64,000 bases of DNA from Simmondsia chinensis (lineage: Eukaryota; Streptophyta; Magnoliopsida; Caryophyllales; Simmondsiaceae), in NCBI GenBank assembly GCA_018398585.1, contig JAGTTD010000005.1, positions 11,645,355 to 11,709,354 on the forward strand, read 5' to 3'. Of this stretch, positions 44,466 through 56,174 are shown in pieces. Each line of letters starts with the position of its first letter. Position 1 is the first letter of the stretch. The notes under the pieces are model-generated. The model did not search any database and was not told the origin of the DNA. It saw nothing but the letters and a program-made list of their open reading frames with translations. A program made the translations under genes and the position numbers.

Positions 44466-45870
44466 AATACCCTGATGACTTTAAGCCATTTAGAGTTAAT
44501 AAGTGGAAAAGTCCAGATTTGGACTTAAGGCTGGTTCGCTTAGTGGTAAAATTATTATTTTTAGATTTATTTTTAAAAAAATAATCTTCTTTAAGGAGCG
44601 CTCTTACAAAGAATATTGTTACTAGTGTTAGCAATCAATTTTTAATTATAGGTGGGGTATTCAATCTTAAGAAGTTGTGACTCGCTAGTGGGGGCTGCAT
44701 TGTAGTGGCGAGTGCGAGTTGCAGCTGGAGATGGGGGATGGTTTCAAGGTGCAACAAAGATAAGTCTATATGAAGTCTTATTGGAAAAGGCATGGAAGGA
44801 GGAGCTCATGTAGGACGATAGTTGAGGGTCAAAGATTGAGGCCTCGACAACAACAAGGGCATGAAAAAATAATAGGAGTCAATGCATGTAGTCATTAGCG
44901 GAAAAGTGTCTTGCACTCGAAAGGTGGAGATCTCCTGTTGATGCAGGAGAATCCCAATTGCATAAAGCAAGCTACCAATGCTGAGAAAATGTGTTAGGGG
45001 ATAGGGTCAAACATCTTCAACAAATTCTGTTACATCACATTCAAGAAGTAGAGAAATCATATAATTGCACTAGGATGGGTATAAGACGCAACCATGAATC
45101 TTGAAGGCGATGATGTCATTAATATTTGGGCATACGAGGGCGGGTATGAGAACAACACTAGAAGGGTTGCCCCATAGGAGCCTGATAAGGCAAGACAAAG
45201 CGGGAGAATAGCAGGGTGAGAGGCGACATACAATGGGGAGTGGACGTGAGCATTGTAGTTGACATAAGAAAAGAGAAGCTGACAGTGCAACACTAGACGT
45301 GTGGAATTAGATGGGCCAGATAATGACAAGGTCAGTGATGCAAGGCACTAGATCAAAACGAGTATGAATATTGAACTAAAGACCTTCTTCTTCTCAGAAT
45401 TACAAAAAACAATAATTGATTGTAGGAAAAGTTTGGTTAATTCACCTTCTACATTCAAGGAAATGAAAGACATCGGATAAATAATCTCAATTTTAATTCA
45501 AGAGGAAAAAGTGATCTCAATTCAGCAATTTACAATCTATTCGCATACAAAAACTGTACTGAAAGAAAAATTTTATTCCCATATTAATTATGATTGTGAA
45601 ATATAAATTACAAAATTCAAAACAAAAAATTGAGTTAAGCTTGAACTCTATTTCCCCCTTTAAAAAAAGCAACATGTGGAAATTTAGATAGTAGAGTGAA
45701 AAAGTTTGGGTGAACCTCTGTTTTCTACTTCTAAAAGATCGGCCTCTCTGAAATTCGGACTATGCTATTAGGGTGCTATAGAATTGGCGGCACACCTTAC
45801 TCGCCCAACAATTTGGCGAGTAGCTCAATTGGCGAGTAAGCCTACCCTGGCCTCGTTAGTGCATCTATAA
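44466..45870. other. Unrecognised, probably old repeat DNA
   Basis: Short ORFs only (longest 90 codons on the minus strand, 45057-45329), none with a domain I know. A tRNA-like CGCTTAGTGGTAAAA near 44537 has no B box nearby. Probably old transposon DNA. Confidence 0.35.
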
Positions 45871-45879
45871 GAATTTGTA

Positions 45880-46110
45880 TCATGTTCCCTGGATTAAGAA
45901 GAATTCCTCCTAGAATTCATGTCTTCATCTTCTTCTTAATTTTTGTCAAAGTATGGAATGAGGTGCTTAACATTGAAGACAATGGAGGTGCACATGTTAC
46001 TCAACCACCAAATACGATAAGTATTGGAGTTAATCTTCTTAATCATTGCCAATGATCTAATTTTTTTTGGACGAAAGCTTGGTGTACTCTCTAATAGGTG
46101 TATGTGATCC
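45880..46110 (-). pseudogene. Gypsy pol C-terminal relic
   Basis: The minus strand reads MIKKINSNTYRI, a diverged segment, FNVKHLIPYF and, after stops, MNSRRNSS. This follows the pattern after the Gypsy integrase core (KI-N-NAY-V-LP, then FNV-DL-PY, then an acidic stretch and a 'R-N-F'-like end). Only a short, broken part is left. Confidence 0.45.
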
Positions 46111-47503
46111 TTGTCCCCTCAAATTGGAAATTGTAGGCGTTGCATGGGTTGTCATGGGATACGTAAGTCAAAATATCATGGTTATTCCTGTAAGAGATGA
46201 CGAGTTCCATGGTCATGATATTAGGCTAAGCTCCATCCCTAGACTAATTAAATTTTAATGAAAAATTTAGTAGGCAATGCTTGGATACTGTTACTTGATT
46301 TTCCTTCTTTAATGAATAGAGAGCTTGTATGACTTTAGGCAAGCTTCATTCTTCAACTCCTACGTCTTGATTGCCTCTTTAACACCATGTTCGTAGCTGC
46401 CTAAGTTGATCACTAGGTGACCCCCAATGCCACCAATTGTATAAGCAGCCTAAAAGATGTTTTCTTTTCAGCCACTCATCTTGCTTTACTTCAACAGGTT
46501 ACTCACCTTATAACAAGCATCGTCCTCCATGCCTGACTATCTCTTCTTAAGTAGTGGATCTACAGTCTCGTTTTCCTCTTCAATTGGTAACTTTCCCATT
46601 TTTTTTCCTCTAAGCCCTCATTGTAAAGCCCTTGGTTGTACTTCTCGCCCTTACGGTAATCAGCCATTTAATATCATATGTCTCCGCACCTGAAATGACA
46701 TGTTCCCAAGCTACTAGATTGAATTCAGCTAGCTGGATTACTTGAACTTGCCCTAGTTGGTATACTAAGCTTTCCTCATACACTGGTATGGTTTGGGTGT
46801 CTGGCATGATTAGGATCCTGGTTTTTTGATTCTTTTTTCCACGAATTGTTGCTTTGTTAGCGCCTTTGCTATCTTTCAACATGAAGTTTCCTCTGGTATG
46901 CTTCATAGATAAAGGAAGATGTCAAACATATTCAGTACCTCCCAGAAAGATCCTTCAACTCGCCAACATATCGATTTGCCAGATATTCCTCTATCTTCAC
47001 CAAATCATTTGTTGCCACCAGAGAGTAGAATTATGTGTTATACTCCTTCACTAACTAAGAACTTGACACAAGTTTTGGATCTTCTAGAGTATTAGCTTGG
47101 CATGATTACGAGGTAGGAAGGTGCTCTACATATGCTTCTTCGTCTTCTCCCAATTCTTGATCGTACTCTTAACTTGCCTCGTCCTCAAGTGCTTTAACTA
47201 TTTCCACAATGCGGTAACCTTTCCCTAAATTAGAGCCGCCACTAGGCAAACTCACTGATGCTTTTGTACCTTCTTCCGTTTGAGAACCTCTTCATAGACA
47301 ATCTAAGAATTCTTCTGTCCACCTTAGAACTCCAGCGTTTTAGTTTGGATTCTAAGTTCTCGATGCTGGTCTTCAGAGTACATGGACTGATTATGGAGGA
47401 GTCTCTTCCCTTGGAGGCCGTGTACTTAAAACGCTTACTATTTGAAAAGATTGTTTAAATTAGCCTCTGTTTCCTTCTTTTTCTCCATGGTTTTCGAAGC
47501 CGG
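46111..47503. other. Unrecognised region
   Basis: It may be the upstream part of the Gypsy relic at 45880-46110, but no integrase, RT or protease motif could be read. The longest ORF (46610-46906, minus, 98 codons) matches nothing I know. Confidence 0.3.
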
Positions 47504-47517
47504 AGGTTGAGTTAATC

Positions 47518-47693
47518 TTTTTTGGTAACGAGGGATTGGGTTGCCCCTACTAACCCCGGCCCATGAGAAAGCCCATAATCCCCATGAGCAGGTAAGTCAT
47601 GAGTATATCCTCAATGAGCATCGAATTCCTGACCCCTGGGCGATGACCGCATGGGTAAGAGACACCACTAATTGAGACGCCCTCATGATGGGC
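47518..47693 (-). mobile_element. 176-bp tRNA-derived SINE, copy 2
   Basis: Flanked by AGGTTGAGTTAATC (47504-47517) and AGGTTGATTTAATC (47694-47707), 13 of 14 the same. 176 bp, matching the copy at 25824-25999 over its full length at roughly 92% by eye. The minus strand starts GCCCATCATGAGGGCGTC and ends in a 6-A tail. Confidence 0.8.
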
Positions 47694-47707
47694 AGGTTGA
47701 TTTAATC

Positions 47708-48043
47708 GATAAACTCTTTCAGTCAACTACTCCATCATTCAATCTATTTGCCAAAATTATACTTTAGCCTTATCGACTCGTCTGTTCACTTGTTGAAAAT
47801 TACCTGTCTCATAGATATCATCTATAAGAATGCCCCTCTACTTGCATTTAGCCATGATTATAAACGTTCTATCTTTGCTACCAAAATGATGAAGGGAGCT
47901 ACGTTGAAACGCGTATGAATGCAGATTTAATAACCTTCTTCTATTCAAAATTGTGAAGAATAGGCAATTGAAGAGAATGTTAGGTAAATTTGCTTTCTAT
48001 CATAGAAGAAGCAAACAACACATAAAAGAGTAGTTCTTAATTT
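47708..48043. other. Spacer between SINE copy 2 and Copia B2
   Basis: AT-rich DNA, no ORF or element recognised. Confidence 0.35.
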
Positions 48044-48048
48044 CAAAT

Positions 48049-48534
48049 TGTTAGGAAAAAGTCTCAAAATTCCTTGGAACTTTAAGTAGGGATGCCATGA
48101 GTAGGCCAATCGATCAGGTGAAGCTCGATCGATCGGGAATGTTATGTAAGTCAAGGATGCTTGCAGTGAGCTTGCCGACTGATCGCGACCCCCCGATCAA
48201 TCGGGAACCCCGTTTTCCACTCCTGTATAAATAGTAACGTAGGGTTCGTCACTTCGTATCCAATATTCTTGTGAGGTATCTTCCTAGCAGCGCTGCCAAA
48301 GAAAGAGAGAGAGCGAGAGAGAGAGAGAGAGAGAAGGAGTGATTATAATTCTTCTTTTCAATTCAATAACAAAAGCTCGAATCTTTGCCCATGGTTTTCT
48401 CCCCTTTCGATTGTAAAGGGGTTTCCATGTAAATCCTTGTATCGTTTGTTTCTTTTCTCTTTTAGTCCATTTACTTCTTGTATTGTCATGGTATTTGATT
48501 CGGATTGCATACCAGGAGTTATAGTTTTTCCGCA
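48049..48534 (+). repeat. 5' LTR of Copia B2
   Basis: 486 bp. GATCGATC words lie between about 48108 and 48210, upstream of TATAAATA. An (AG)n run follows near 48305-48335. Confidence 0.92.
48226..48233 (+). promoter_or_regulatory. TATA box in the Copia B2 5' LTR
   Basis: TATAAATA, repeated at 52845-52852 in the 3' LTR with the same neighbours (gtataaatagt.acgtagggttcg). Likely core promoter; upstream GATCGATC palindromes may be its control sites, which is inference. Confidence 0.6.
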
Positions 48535-48572
48535 AAAATTGGTATCAGAGCCAGGTTATTCGAATTGGTACA

Positions 48573-50087
48573 ATGGCATTAGGTATTAAGGCCGAGGTAG
48601 AGAAGTTCAGAGGTCAAGGAAGCTTTAGCTTATGGCAAGTCCGTGTGAGAGGACTCTTGACTCAGAATGGCTTGAAAAAAGCACTGGAGGGGAAAGAGAA
48701 GAAACTCGAGACTATGACCGAGGCACAGTGGGAAGAGTTGGATGATAAGGCTCTTATGCTGATACATATGTGTTTAGCAAATGATGTTTTGATAGAGGTC
48801 TTGGAGATGAAAACCGCAAAGGAGTTATGGGAGAAATTACTATACATGTTTTGCCACAAGTCAGTCTCCAACAAACTCGCAATGAAGCGCCGGTTATTCA
48901 CTTTTCGTATGACAGAAGGTACATATCTTAAAAACCATCGTAGCGAGTTTGCTTCTATCATACAAGAATTAAAGGAATTGGATGATGTCCCTAAGGACGA
49001 GGACCAAGCTATGTTGTTACTGTGTTCGCTCTCTAATTTGTATAAGGGCTTTGTAGAAAGCATGATATACAGGGGTAGGCCGACCATTACTGTTGATGAG
49101 GTGAAAAGAAACCTTGTCAGTAAAGAATGGGTAGATAGGGAGTTATCTGACTCGGTGAATGACTCAGGTAGTGGTTTGCATGTGAAAGGTACATTAGAAC
49201 ATAGGGGATCCGATGGTGGAAAAATGTCTAGGTCTAAATCTAGACATAAGAACCTGTTGTGTCATTACTGTCACAAGAAAGGGCACATAAAGAAGAACTG
49301 TTACAAATATAAAAATAAATTGAAAGAAGGTAACAGGGGTGACCAGGGCAAAGATAAGTCCGCTGAGGCTAGTGTTGTAGAGGATGATAGTGATAGGGAG
49401 TTTCTTTTAGTTGCTGATTCTCAGTCCAGGTCCAAGGATAAGTGGGTCATGGATTCGGGTTGTTCATATCACGTTAGTCCAAATAGAGACTGGTTTTCCA
49501 CATATAAGTCTATACAGGGTGGAGTTGTCTTGATGGGTAATGATGCTGCTTGTAAGGTAGTGGGGATTGGGACAATTCGTGTGAGGATATTTGATGGGGC
49601 TATTAGAACTTTGAGTGATGTATGTCACGTCCCAGAGTTGAAGAAAAACTTGATTTCTCTAGGTACTCTTGAGTCTAGTGGTTACAAGTACACTACTGAA
49701 GGTGGAGTCATGCCGGTCAGTAAGGGTGCTTTAGTTGTGATGAAAGGGAAAATGGTTGGTACTTTGTATGAGCTTGCAGGTACTACCGTGACAGGTTCAT
49801 TTGCTGTTTCCACATCTACTATGACAGATGCAGAGATCACGAGACTCTGGCACATGAGATTGGGTCACATTGGTGATAAGGCGTTGTCTGAGTTGAGTAA
49901 AAGGGGACTGCTTTGTGGTCAGTCAATAGGACTGATGGATTTCTGTGAGCATTGTGTGTATGGGAAGCAGAAAAGAGTCAGCTTCAAGTCAGCTGTGCAT
50001 CAGACAAAGGGAATGTTAGATTATATGCATTTTGATCTGTGGAGACCTTCCAGAGTGGCTTCTAAAGGTGGGTCAGGTATATTCTAA
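48573..50087 (+). pseudogene. Copia B2 gag-protease-integrase start, open frame
   Basis: 504 codons. Gag (about 1-220) starts MALGIKAEVEKF; knuckle CHYCHKKGHIKKNC at about 230-243; protease-like WVMDSGCSYHV with the DSG triad at about 294-296; pre-integrase [14 protein letters not shown] near 425 and CEHCVYGK near 463. The frame ends early in integrase after DLWRPSR...GGSGIF. Compared with B1, a single base is missing near 50078 (gggtcaggt against gggtccaggt), which shifts the frame. The start follows the primer site by 20 bp. Gag and protease could still be made; pol could not. Confidence 0.9.
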
Positions 50088-52544
50088 CGTTTACTGATGA
50101 TTATTCACGTAAAGTTTGGGTCTATTTTCTGAAGCAAAAAAACAAAGTGTATGATGTCTTCAAGAAAAGGAAGATTTTGCTTGAAAAATAGACAGGAAAG
50201 CTGATAAAGAGGTTGAGGACTTATAATGGTTTTGAGTTTGTTGAAGGTGAATTCACTCGATTTTGTGAAGATAAAGGTATAGTTAGACACAGGACATGTA
50301 CAGGTCGACCTCAGCAAAATGGAGTGGCTGAAAGATTAAACAAGACGTTACTAGAGAAAGCTCGATGTATGCTTTCAAATTTAGGCTTGAAAAGAGAATG
50401 GTGGGCAGAAGCAGTTAGCATGGCTTGCTATCTTATGAACAAGACACCGCATTCTTCATTTTCAGATGAGGATACCTGAAGAGGTATGGTCTGGTTCTAC
50501 TTCTGATTATTCTCAGATTAAAGTATTCGGTTGTCCAGCATATGCTTATGTTAACGATGGAAAGCTGGAGCCTAGGGCCAAGAAATGCATCTTCTTTGGT
50601 TATTCGTCAGGTGTGAAGGGATATAGATTGTGGGATCCTAGTGCTCAGAAGTTTCTAACTAGTAGAGATGTTACATTTGATAAGTCTGCTCTACTACATT
50701 TGCCACACACATCCTCCATTGATAGTGATGCAGTTTAGATTGAGATACCTGATGTTACAGAGATACGGTCAGATCAGCAGATCATTCAGCTAGAGAGTAT
50801 TCTGGCACCTCAGGTACGAGTTTCTGATGTTGTTATTGATAATGCAGAAACAGGTCAGCAGGTGGAGAATAATACTATAGCTAGTGGTAGACCGAGGCGA
50901 CAGATCAGGCCTCCAGAGAGATATGGGTATGAGAAGCTGATTGCTTATGCCCTTACTACTGCTGAGTCTTTAGATGACAGTGAGCCGACTTTGTATTCAG
51001 AGGCTGTATCGAGATCAGATGCTGAGAAGTGGCTCGTTGCTATGAATAAAGAGATGCAGTCTCTTCATAAGATCCAGACATGGGAATTGGTGAAGCCTCA
51101 AACAGGGAAAAGACTGATTGGTTGCAAATGGGTCTTCAAAAGAAAGGAGGGCATTCCTGGAGTTGAAGATGCAAGATACAAGGCAAGTTTGGTAGCTAAG
51201 GGCTACGATCAGGTACAAGGTGTTGATTTTCATGATATGTTTTCACCTGTAGTTAAACATACTTCTATTCGTGCGCTTTTGTCTTTAGTTGCCATGCATG
51301 ACTTAGAGCTTGAGCAATTAGATGTAAAGACTGCATTTTTGCATGGTGAACGAGAAGAGAGTATCTATATGCGTCAACCCGAGGGCTTCATTGTCGAAGG
51401 AAAGGAAGACCATGTATGTTTGCTTAAGAAGTCTTTGTATGGTTTGAAACAGTCTCCTAGGCAGTGGTATAGGAGATTTGATCAGTTCATGACAGGTTAT
51501 GGGTACATCAGAAGTAAGTACGACAGTTGTTTGTACTTCAGAAAGACTGATACAGGCTCCTTTGTTCATTAGCTTTTATATGTTGATGATATGTTGATTG
51601 CAGCACGAGACATGAAGGACGTTGATGACTTGAAATCTATGTTAAAAAGTGAGTTAGAGATGAAAGAACTTGGAGCAGCTAAGAAGATCTTAGGCATGGA
51701 GATTCGTAGAGACCGAAAAGCCGAAAAATTATACTTGTCTCAGGAGAAGTATATTGAGAAGGTATTAGACAGGTTTCATATGAAGGATGCTAATTCAGTT
51801 AGCACGCCCTTAGCAGCTCACTTCAGACTTTCAGCATTGGATTCGCCTCAGACTGAGGAGGATGTCAAGTACATGTCTCAGATTCCCTATTCTAGTGCAG
51901 TGGGCAGTATTAGGTATGCAATGGTTTGTACGCGTCCAGATATTGCTTTTGCAGTGAGTAGAGTTAGTAGGTACATGGCGAATCCAGGTAAAGAGCATTG
52001 GCATGCGGTGAAGTGGATTCTCAGGTATCTTCGTGGAACTTCTGATGTTTGCTTGGAATATGAGTAAAGTAAATGCTGTTTGGTTGGGTATGTAGATTCT
52101 GATTATGGTGGAGACCTCAATAAGAAGAAGTCCACATTAGGGTATGTGTCTTGTTTAGGTAACACAGCTATAAGTTGGAGAGCGTGTTTACAGTCTGTTA
52201 CAGCATAGTCTACTACCGAGGCCGAGTATATGGCAGCCACAGAAGCATTCAAAGAAGCCGTCTAGTTGAGAGGTTTGATTAGTGAAATTAGTACCGAGCA
52301 GGGCGCTGTTAGAGTCTACTGTTATAGTCAGTCCGTCATTCACCTAGCGGAGGATCAGATGTCTCATCATGACAGAACGAAGCATATAGATGTGAAGCAT
52401 CACTTCATTAGAGATCTGATTGATGAGCGGAAGGTGGAGTTGAAAGAGATTGGGACTGAGGACAATCCAGCTGACAAGTTCACTAGGGTACTACCAGGGA
52501 GCAAATTCGAGCATTGCTCGAATTTGGTGGGTCTTTGCGTTTGA
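50088..52544 (+). pseudogene. Copia B2 integrase, reverse transcriptase and RNase H remnant
   Basis: Integrase goes on in another frame (50213-50479, [12 protein letters not shown]), then 50466-50738. RT: 50862-51572 with WELVKPQTGKRLIGCKWVFK, LDVKTAFLHG and SLYGLKQSPRQWYR. A TAG at 51570-51572 lies just before the intact YVDD motif (near 51579-51590). 51591-52067 has LGMEIRRDRKAEKLYLSQ. RNase H follows with TAG stops near 52207 and 52263 and ends DRTKHIDVKHHFIRDL, NPADKFTR. Dead. Confidence 0.9.
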
Positions 52545-52632
52545 TGTGTGTTAGCCCCGGTTGAGGGCGCGTTTGTGGAGAAGGTGGCATTATGTTATTG
52601 TTGATGATTGATTTTGAGCCAAGGTGGAGATT

Positions 52633-53149
52633 TGTTGGGAAAATGTCTCAAAATTCCTTGGAACTTTAAGTAGGGATGCCGTGAGGAGGCCGATTGATCG
52701 GGTGAAGCTCGATTGATAGGGAATGTTTCATAAGTCAAGGACGCCTGCAGTGAGCTCGACGATCGATTGGCGAAATACCGATCGATCGGGACCCCGATAT
52801 ATCTGGACCCCCCGATGGATCGGGAACCGTGTTTTCCACGCGTGTATAAATAGTGACGTAGGGTTCGTCACTTCGTATCCAATATTCTTGTGAGGTATTT
52901 TCCTAGTGGTGCCGCCAAAGAAAAAGAAAGAGAGTGAGAGAGAGAAAATGAGTGATTGTAATTCTTCTTTTCAATTCAATAATAAAAGCTCCAATCTTTG
53001 CCCGTGGTTTTCTCCCCTTTCGATTGTAAAGGAGTTTCCATGTACATCCTTGTGTCGTTTGTTTATTTTCTCTTTTAGTCCATTTGCATCTCGTATTGTC
53101 GTGGTATTTGATTTGGATTACATACCGGGAGTTATAGTTTTTTCGCGCA
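52633..53149 (+). repeat. 3' LTR of Copia B2
   Basis: 517 bp, about 30 bp longer than the 5' LTR, mainly from extra GATCGAT-rich sequence around 52750-52820. TATAAATA at 52845-52852; AATAAA-type signal near 52979. Confidence 0.92.
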
Positions 53150-53284
53150 CAAATCATGGGAAAAACTAATTTCATCTCAGCAATCCACAAGATATTTATA
53201 GACCAAAGTCTTGAAATCTATATCCTATCTTATTGTATTTATGAATTTGAAGATGACCCTTCTCTAAATAACACATAAGAATAA

Positions 53285-53894
53285 TGTTAGAAATGTGCCT
53301 CAAATTTATGTATTTAGGATTTATGGGTGGCCGAGGGGTCACTGATTGATCGGGGGGATGTCCGATAGATCGGGTGAATTAAGAAGAATTCAGCTTCGGG
53401 CTGAGAGAGGGCCTATCGATCGGCACTTGGCCAATCGATCGGGACCTCGATCAATTGGGCCCTCCCGATCGATCGGGAGTCTGTTTGGTGTAACCCTAGC
53501 CGTTTACTATAAATATGGGGTTAGGAGGTACGTTTTAGGTATCCAATCCAATCAAAATCAAATTAAAAGTGTGAGGTCAGCCGTCGTCATCAATTTGAGA
53601 GCATTACGAGAGTTAAGAGAAAGTAATTCATAATTCTTTCATAGATCTCATTCAGAGGAAGTGCTATTATAATTCTTCCATTCAAGTATCAATAAAGAAT
53701 CTCCACCTCTGCCCGTGGTTTTCTCTCCTCTCGATTGAAGAGGGGTTTCCAGGTAATCATTATGTGTTGTTTCGTTTGTTCTTCCTTTTACCTATTTTGT
53801 TTACTTCTCTTTTGTGTGAGTTATAGTATTTGAATCGAATCTTGTCTTGGGTGTTAAGTTCCGCATTAAGGAGGTATTTATATTTTTCCTTACA
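53285..53894 (+). repeat. LTR of a related Copia with attached primer site
   Basis: 610 bp, TGTTAGAAATG to CCTTACA, followed by AATTGGTATCAAAG, a primer-site-like sequence. The R region ('cccgtggttttctc.cctctcgatt') is shared with the B1/B2 LTRs. It has its own GATCGATC tract (53340-53480), including the exact 18-bp palindrome CTCCCGATCGATCGGGAG (53462-53479). No coding interior follows. Sequence to 53959 ends CTAACA and is followed by AATAA, which also stands before 53285, so a very short TG...CA unit of 675 bp is possible. Confidence 0.7.
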
Positions 53895-54109
53895 AATTGG
53901 TATCAAAGAATATTAGATTTGTCCAGTTTTACCTCAAAAATAGGCATCCGAGCCTAACAAATAATTCTTCAATCCTCGTTTTTACTTCATGTGTGCTTTG
54001 GCCTTGTCAATGATGCTTGATCTTCTATGGAGGCTCGGGAGGGAGAAAAATGATGGAAGAGAAAAAGATCCCAAAATTTTAGGCTAATGTAGGGTATTCA
54101 TATATTCTA

Positions 54110-54330
54110 GGACAATTATAAACTTGGGTGATCGATAGGCCAAAACGGCTAGTCGATCAGAGACCCAGAGAGAAAAATACGGTTGGGCTACTTGATCACC
54201 TGGTTGATCGATTCTAGAAACATTGCTTGGCCAATCGATTGGCCAGTAATAACTTGGCTGATTGATGACCAAAATACTTGATTGATCCATTGACTATTTG
54301 GCCAATCGGTTTGCTCACTAAAGAGCAGAC
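54110..54330. repeat. GATCGAT/CAATCGATTGG-rich tract
   Basis: Repeated words related to GGCCAATCGATTGGCC (an exact 16-bp palindrome at 54229-54244) occur about eight times. Context looks like a decayed LTR, but ends were not found. The ORFs over it are low-complexity artefacts. Confidence 0.5.
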
Positions 54331-54555
54331 TTGTCTTTGCCGAATGTTGATGCAGTTGGTTCTTTTCACGCGCATTTCGAGTATCTTATGTGAGATCTAA
54401 CAAAACACTTGTTTTCTGAGTTCTTCGATGCTTTGAGTATGCTCTATCCAAACATGTTATTGGCTTGTTAACACAAAATTTACATCAAAATATACACATA
54501 TTCACAAAAAATGACATTGTGAGTAAGGATAAAAGACTTATAAAAGTGGAGCACA

Positions 54556-55695
54556 TCAACATCTCATGCTCACGCTGAAGTGCGGAGGCATTTCAATCGT
54601 TTCCATATATGGTTTGCTTCTAAGGTTAGGCGTGTACTCCTTTTTCTTTTTACAAACGTATTCAATCCATTTATTGAAGGTGGCCATTTTTATTCTTATT
54701 GGCCGATGATAATTGTGTCATACAATCTACAGTTGTGGAGGTACATGAAAAAAACATATATCTTTCTAAGTACAACAATTCCAGGAACAAGGATCAAAGT
54801 TTCAATATTGATTTTTTTTTTCAAACCTATTATGGATGAGTTGAAACTTTTGTGAGAAGATGGGGTTGCCACTTATGATGTGTCAAATAAGAAAAATTTT
54901 ACCATAAGAGCTTCGCTTATGTGAACTATAAGAGACCTCCCTAGATATGGAATGTTCTGGGTGGAGCACATATGAAAGCTTTCCATTCTCATCATCAGTC
55001 TTTGCCTATGAATTATCTACATATGAAGTAAAAACATGCATTCACCAATAATAGAGGGATCACCCACCACTAGGTGAGTAAATGTTATCCATAGTAAATT
55101 ATATTCTTGATGTTACTTTTGAGTCGGAGCTTTAAAAATTCTAGGAAAGTAAAAGACATAAGATTGGGTGAAGAGGAACATATTTTGGGAATTTCTTTAT
55201 TGGCATAAAAATTTGATTTCTCTTAAACTTGATATGATGCATATTTAAAGTATGTATTTTGTAATATCTTCAACACAATTATGGATATAACAGATAGAAT
55301 GAAAGAGACTATTATCACTCAATTTGAAATGCAACAATTTTGTTCTCACCAACAATTGAATTTGGTTCATCTTAATGATAGAGTATATAAACTACATGCC
55401 TCTTATATATAGGCATGGGTGAGATACATGATATATGTGAATGGGTTAAAGCATTATGTTTTCTGGATGATATGCTTCCAACATTTCAAGATGTGTGAAT
55501 GTTTAGGATGGCGTCATAAAGGACATGAATTGTCATGACTGTCATGTTTTTATGTAGAGATTATATTTGTTGCATTCAAATATCTTTAGCCTAATTAGTA
55601 TGGGATACATGATTAAGCTATGCCAATTTTTTGAGATGTACATTGCGTTGCGTGTTGATTACTTGAAGTTGGTATATCAAAAAATTGTGGAAACC
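54556..55695 (+). pseudogene. CACTA transposase (tnp2-type) remnant, part 1
   Basis: Plus strand. VRRHFNRFHIWFAS...VFNPFIEGGHFYSYWPMIIVSYNL matches the tnp2 pattern (L-DGFNPFG...YS.WPV...YNLPPW). YIFLSTTIPGTR and IMDELKLL match L-IPGP and LVDELKELW. After a TGA, DGVATYDVSNKKNFTIRA continues. Near 55520-55690 a HDCHVFM segment and FLRCTL-type text follow the later tnp2 part (KSHDCHVLLQ). Many stops. It is cut at 55700 by a Copia and goes on at 59970. Confidence 0.75.
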
Positions 55696-55700
55696 ATATG

Positions 55701-56046
55701 TGTTAAAATTATAAAAGCTAGAAAATTGTAAGTGAAGGAATAATCAAACCCTTTATTTGAATGTATTATCCTCTTGTACAACTCGGATATTTATACAAAA
55801 AATGGAAGAAAACAATGAAGGGGAAGATGTTTACAAAAAATGAAGGCTAAATTGAAATCTCCATTTATGGTAGGGAGAGAAGAGAGGGCCGGTAACCAAG
55901 GGCCACCAAAGGAAAGAATTAACTCTTACCATAAAAGAGACCACTAATTTGCTATTCTAATTAAATTACAGATTAAATTACTCTAATACCTATGCAAAAT
56001 TATACTAGTAAATTACAAGAAAATACAAGGAATATACTATTCAACA
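55701..56046 (-). repeat. 3' LTR of Copia C
   Basis: 346 bp; lacks a short 'agaagattattaatcttcc' stretch present in the 5' LTR, otherwise about 95% alike by eye. Confidence 0.9.
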
Positions 56047-56174
56047 CTCCCCCTTAAGTTGGAGCATGTAAATTTACAATGCCCAACTTGTGAAGAAGGG
56101 TCATAAACTCTGTCGAACCGAGTCCTTTGGTAAAAAAGATCCGCTACTTGTCCCGAAGAGCGATCAAAGGAGGT

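Larger units (their letters stand above)
48049..53149 (+). mobile_element. Tork-like Copia element B2, full length
   Basis: 5101 bp, ends TGTTAGG (48049) and CGCGCA (53149), flanked by CAAAT at 48044-48048 and 53150-53154. LTRs 48049-48534 and 52633-53149. Primer site TTGGTATCAGAGCC at about 48539-48552; purine tract AAGGTGGAGATT before the 3' LTR. It is the closest relative of B1 (34223-44431) and lies in the opposite direction, 3.6 kb away. The gag/protease frame is open, but integrase and RT/RNase H carry stops and at least one 1-bp deletion. Confidence 0.93.

Noticed and set aside
44520..44560. TTCGCTTAGTGGTAAAA as another SINE head
   Set aside because: It resembles an A box but no B box follows within 100 bp.
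54084..54290. 68-codon minus ORF over the CAATCGATTGG tract
   Set aside because: The protein reflects the short repeat and an LTR-like context; no domain.
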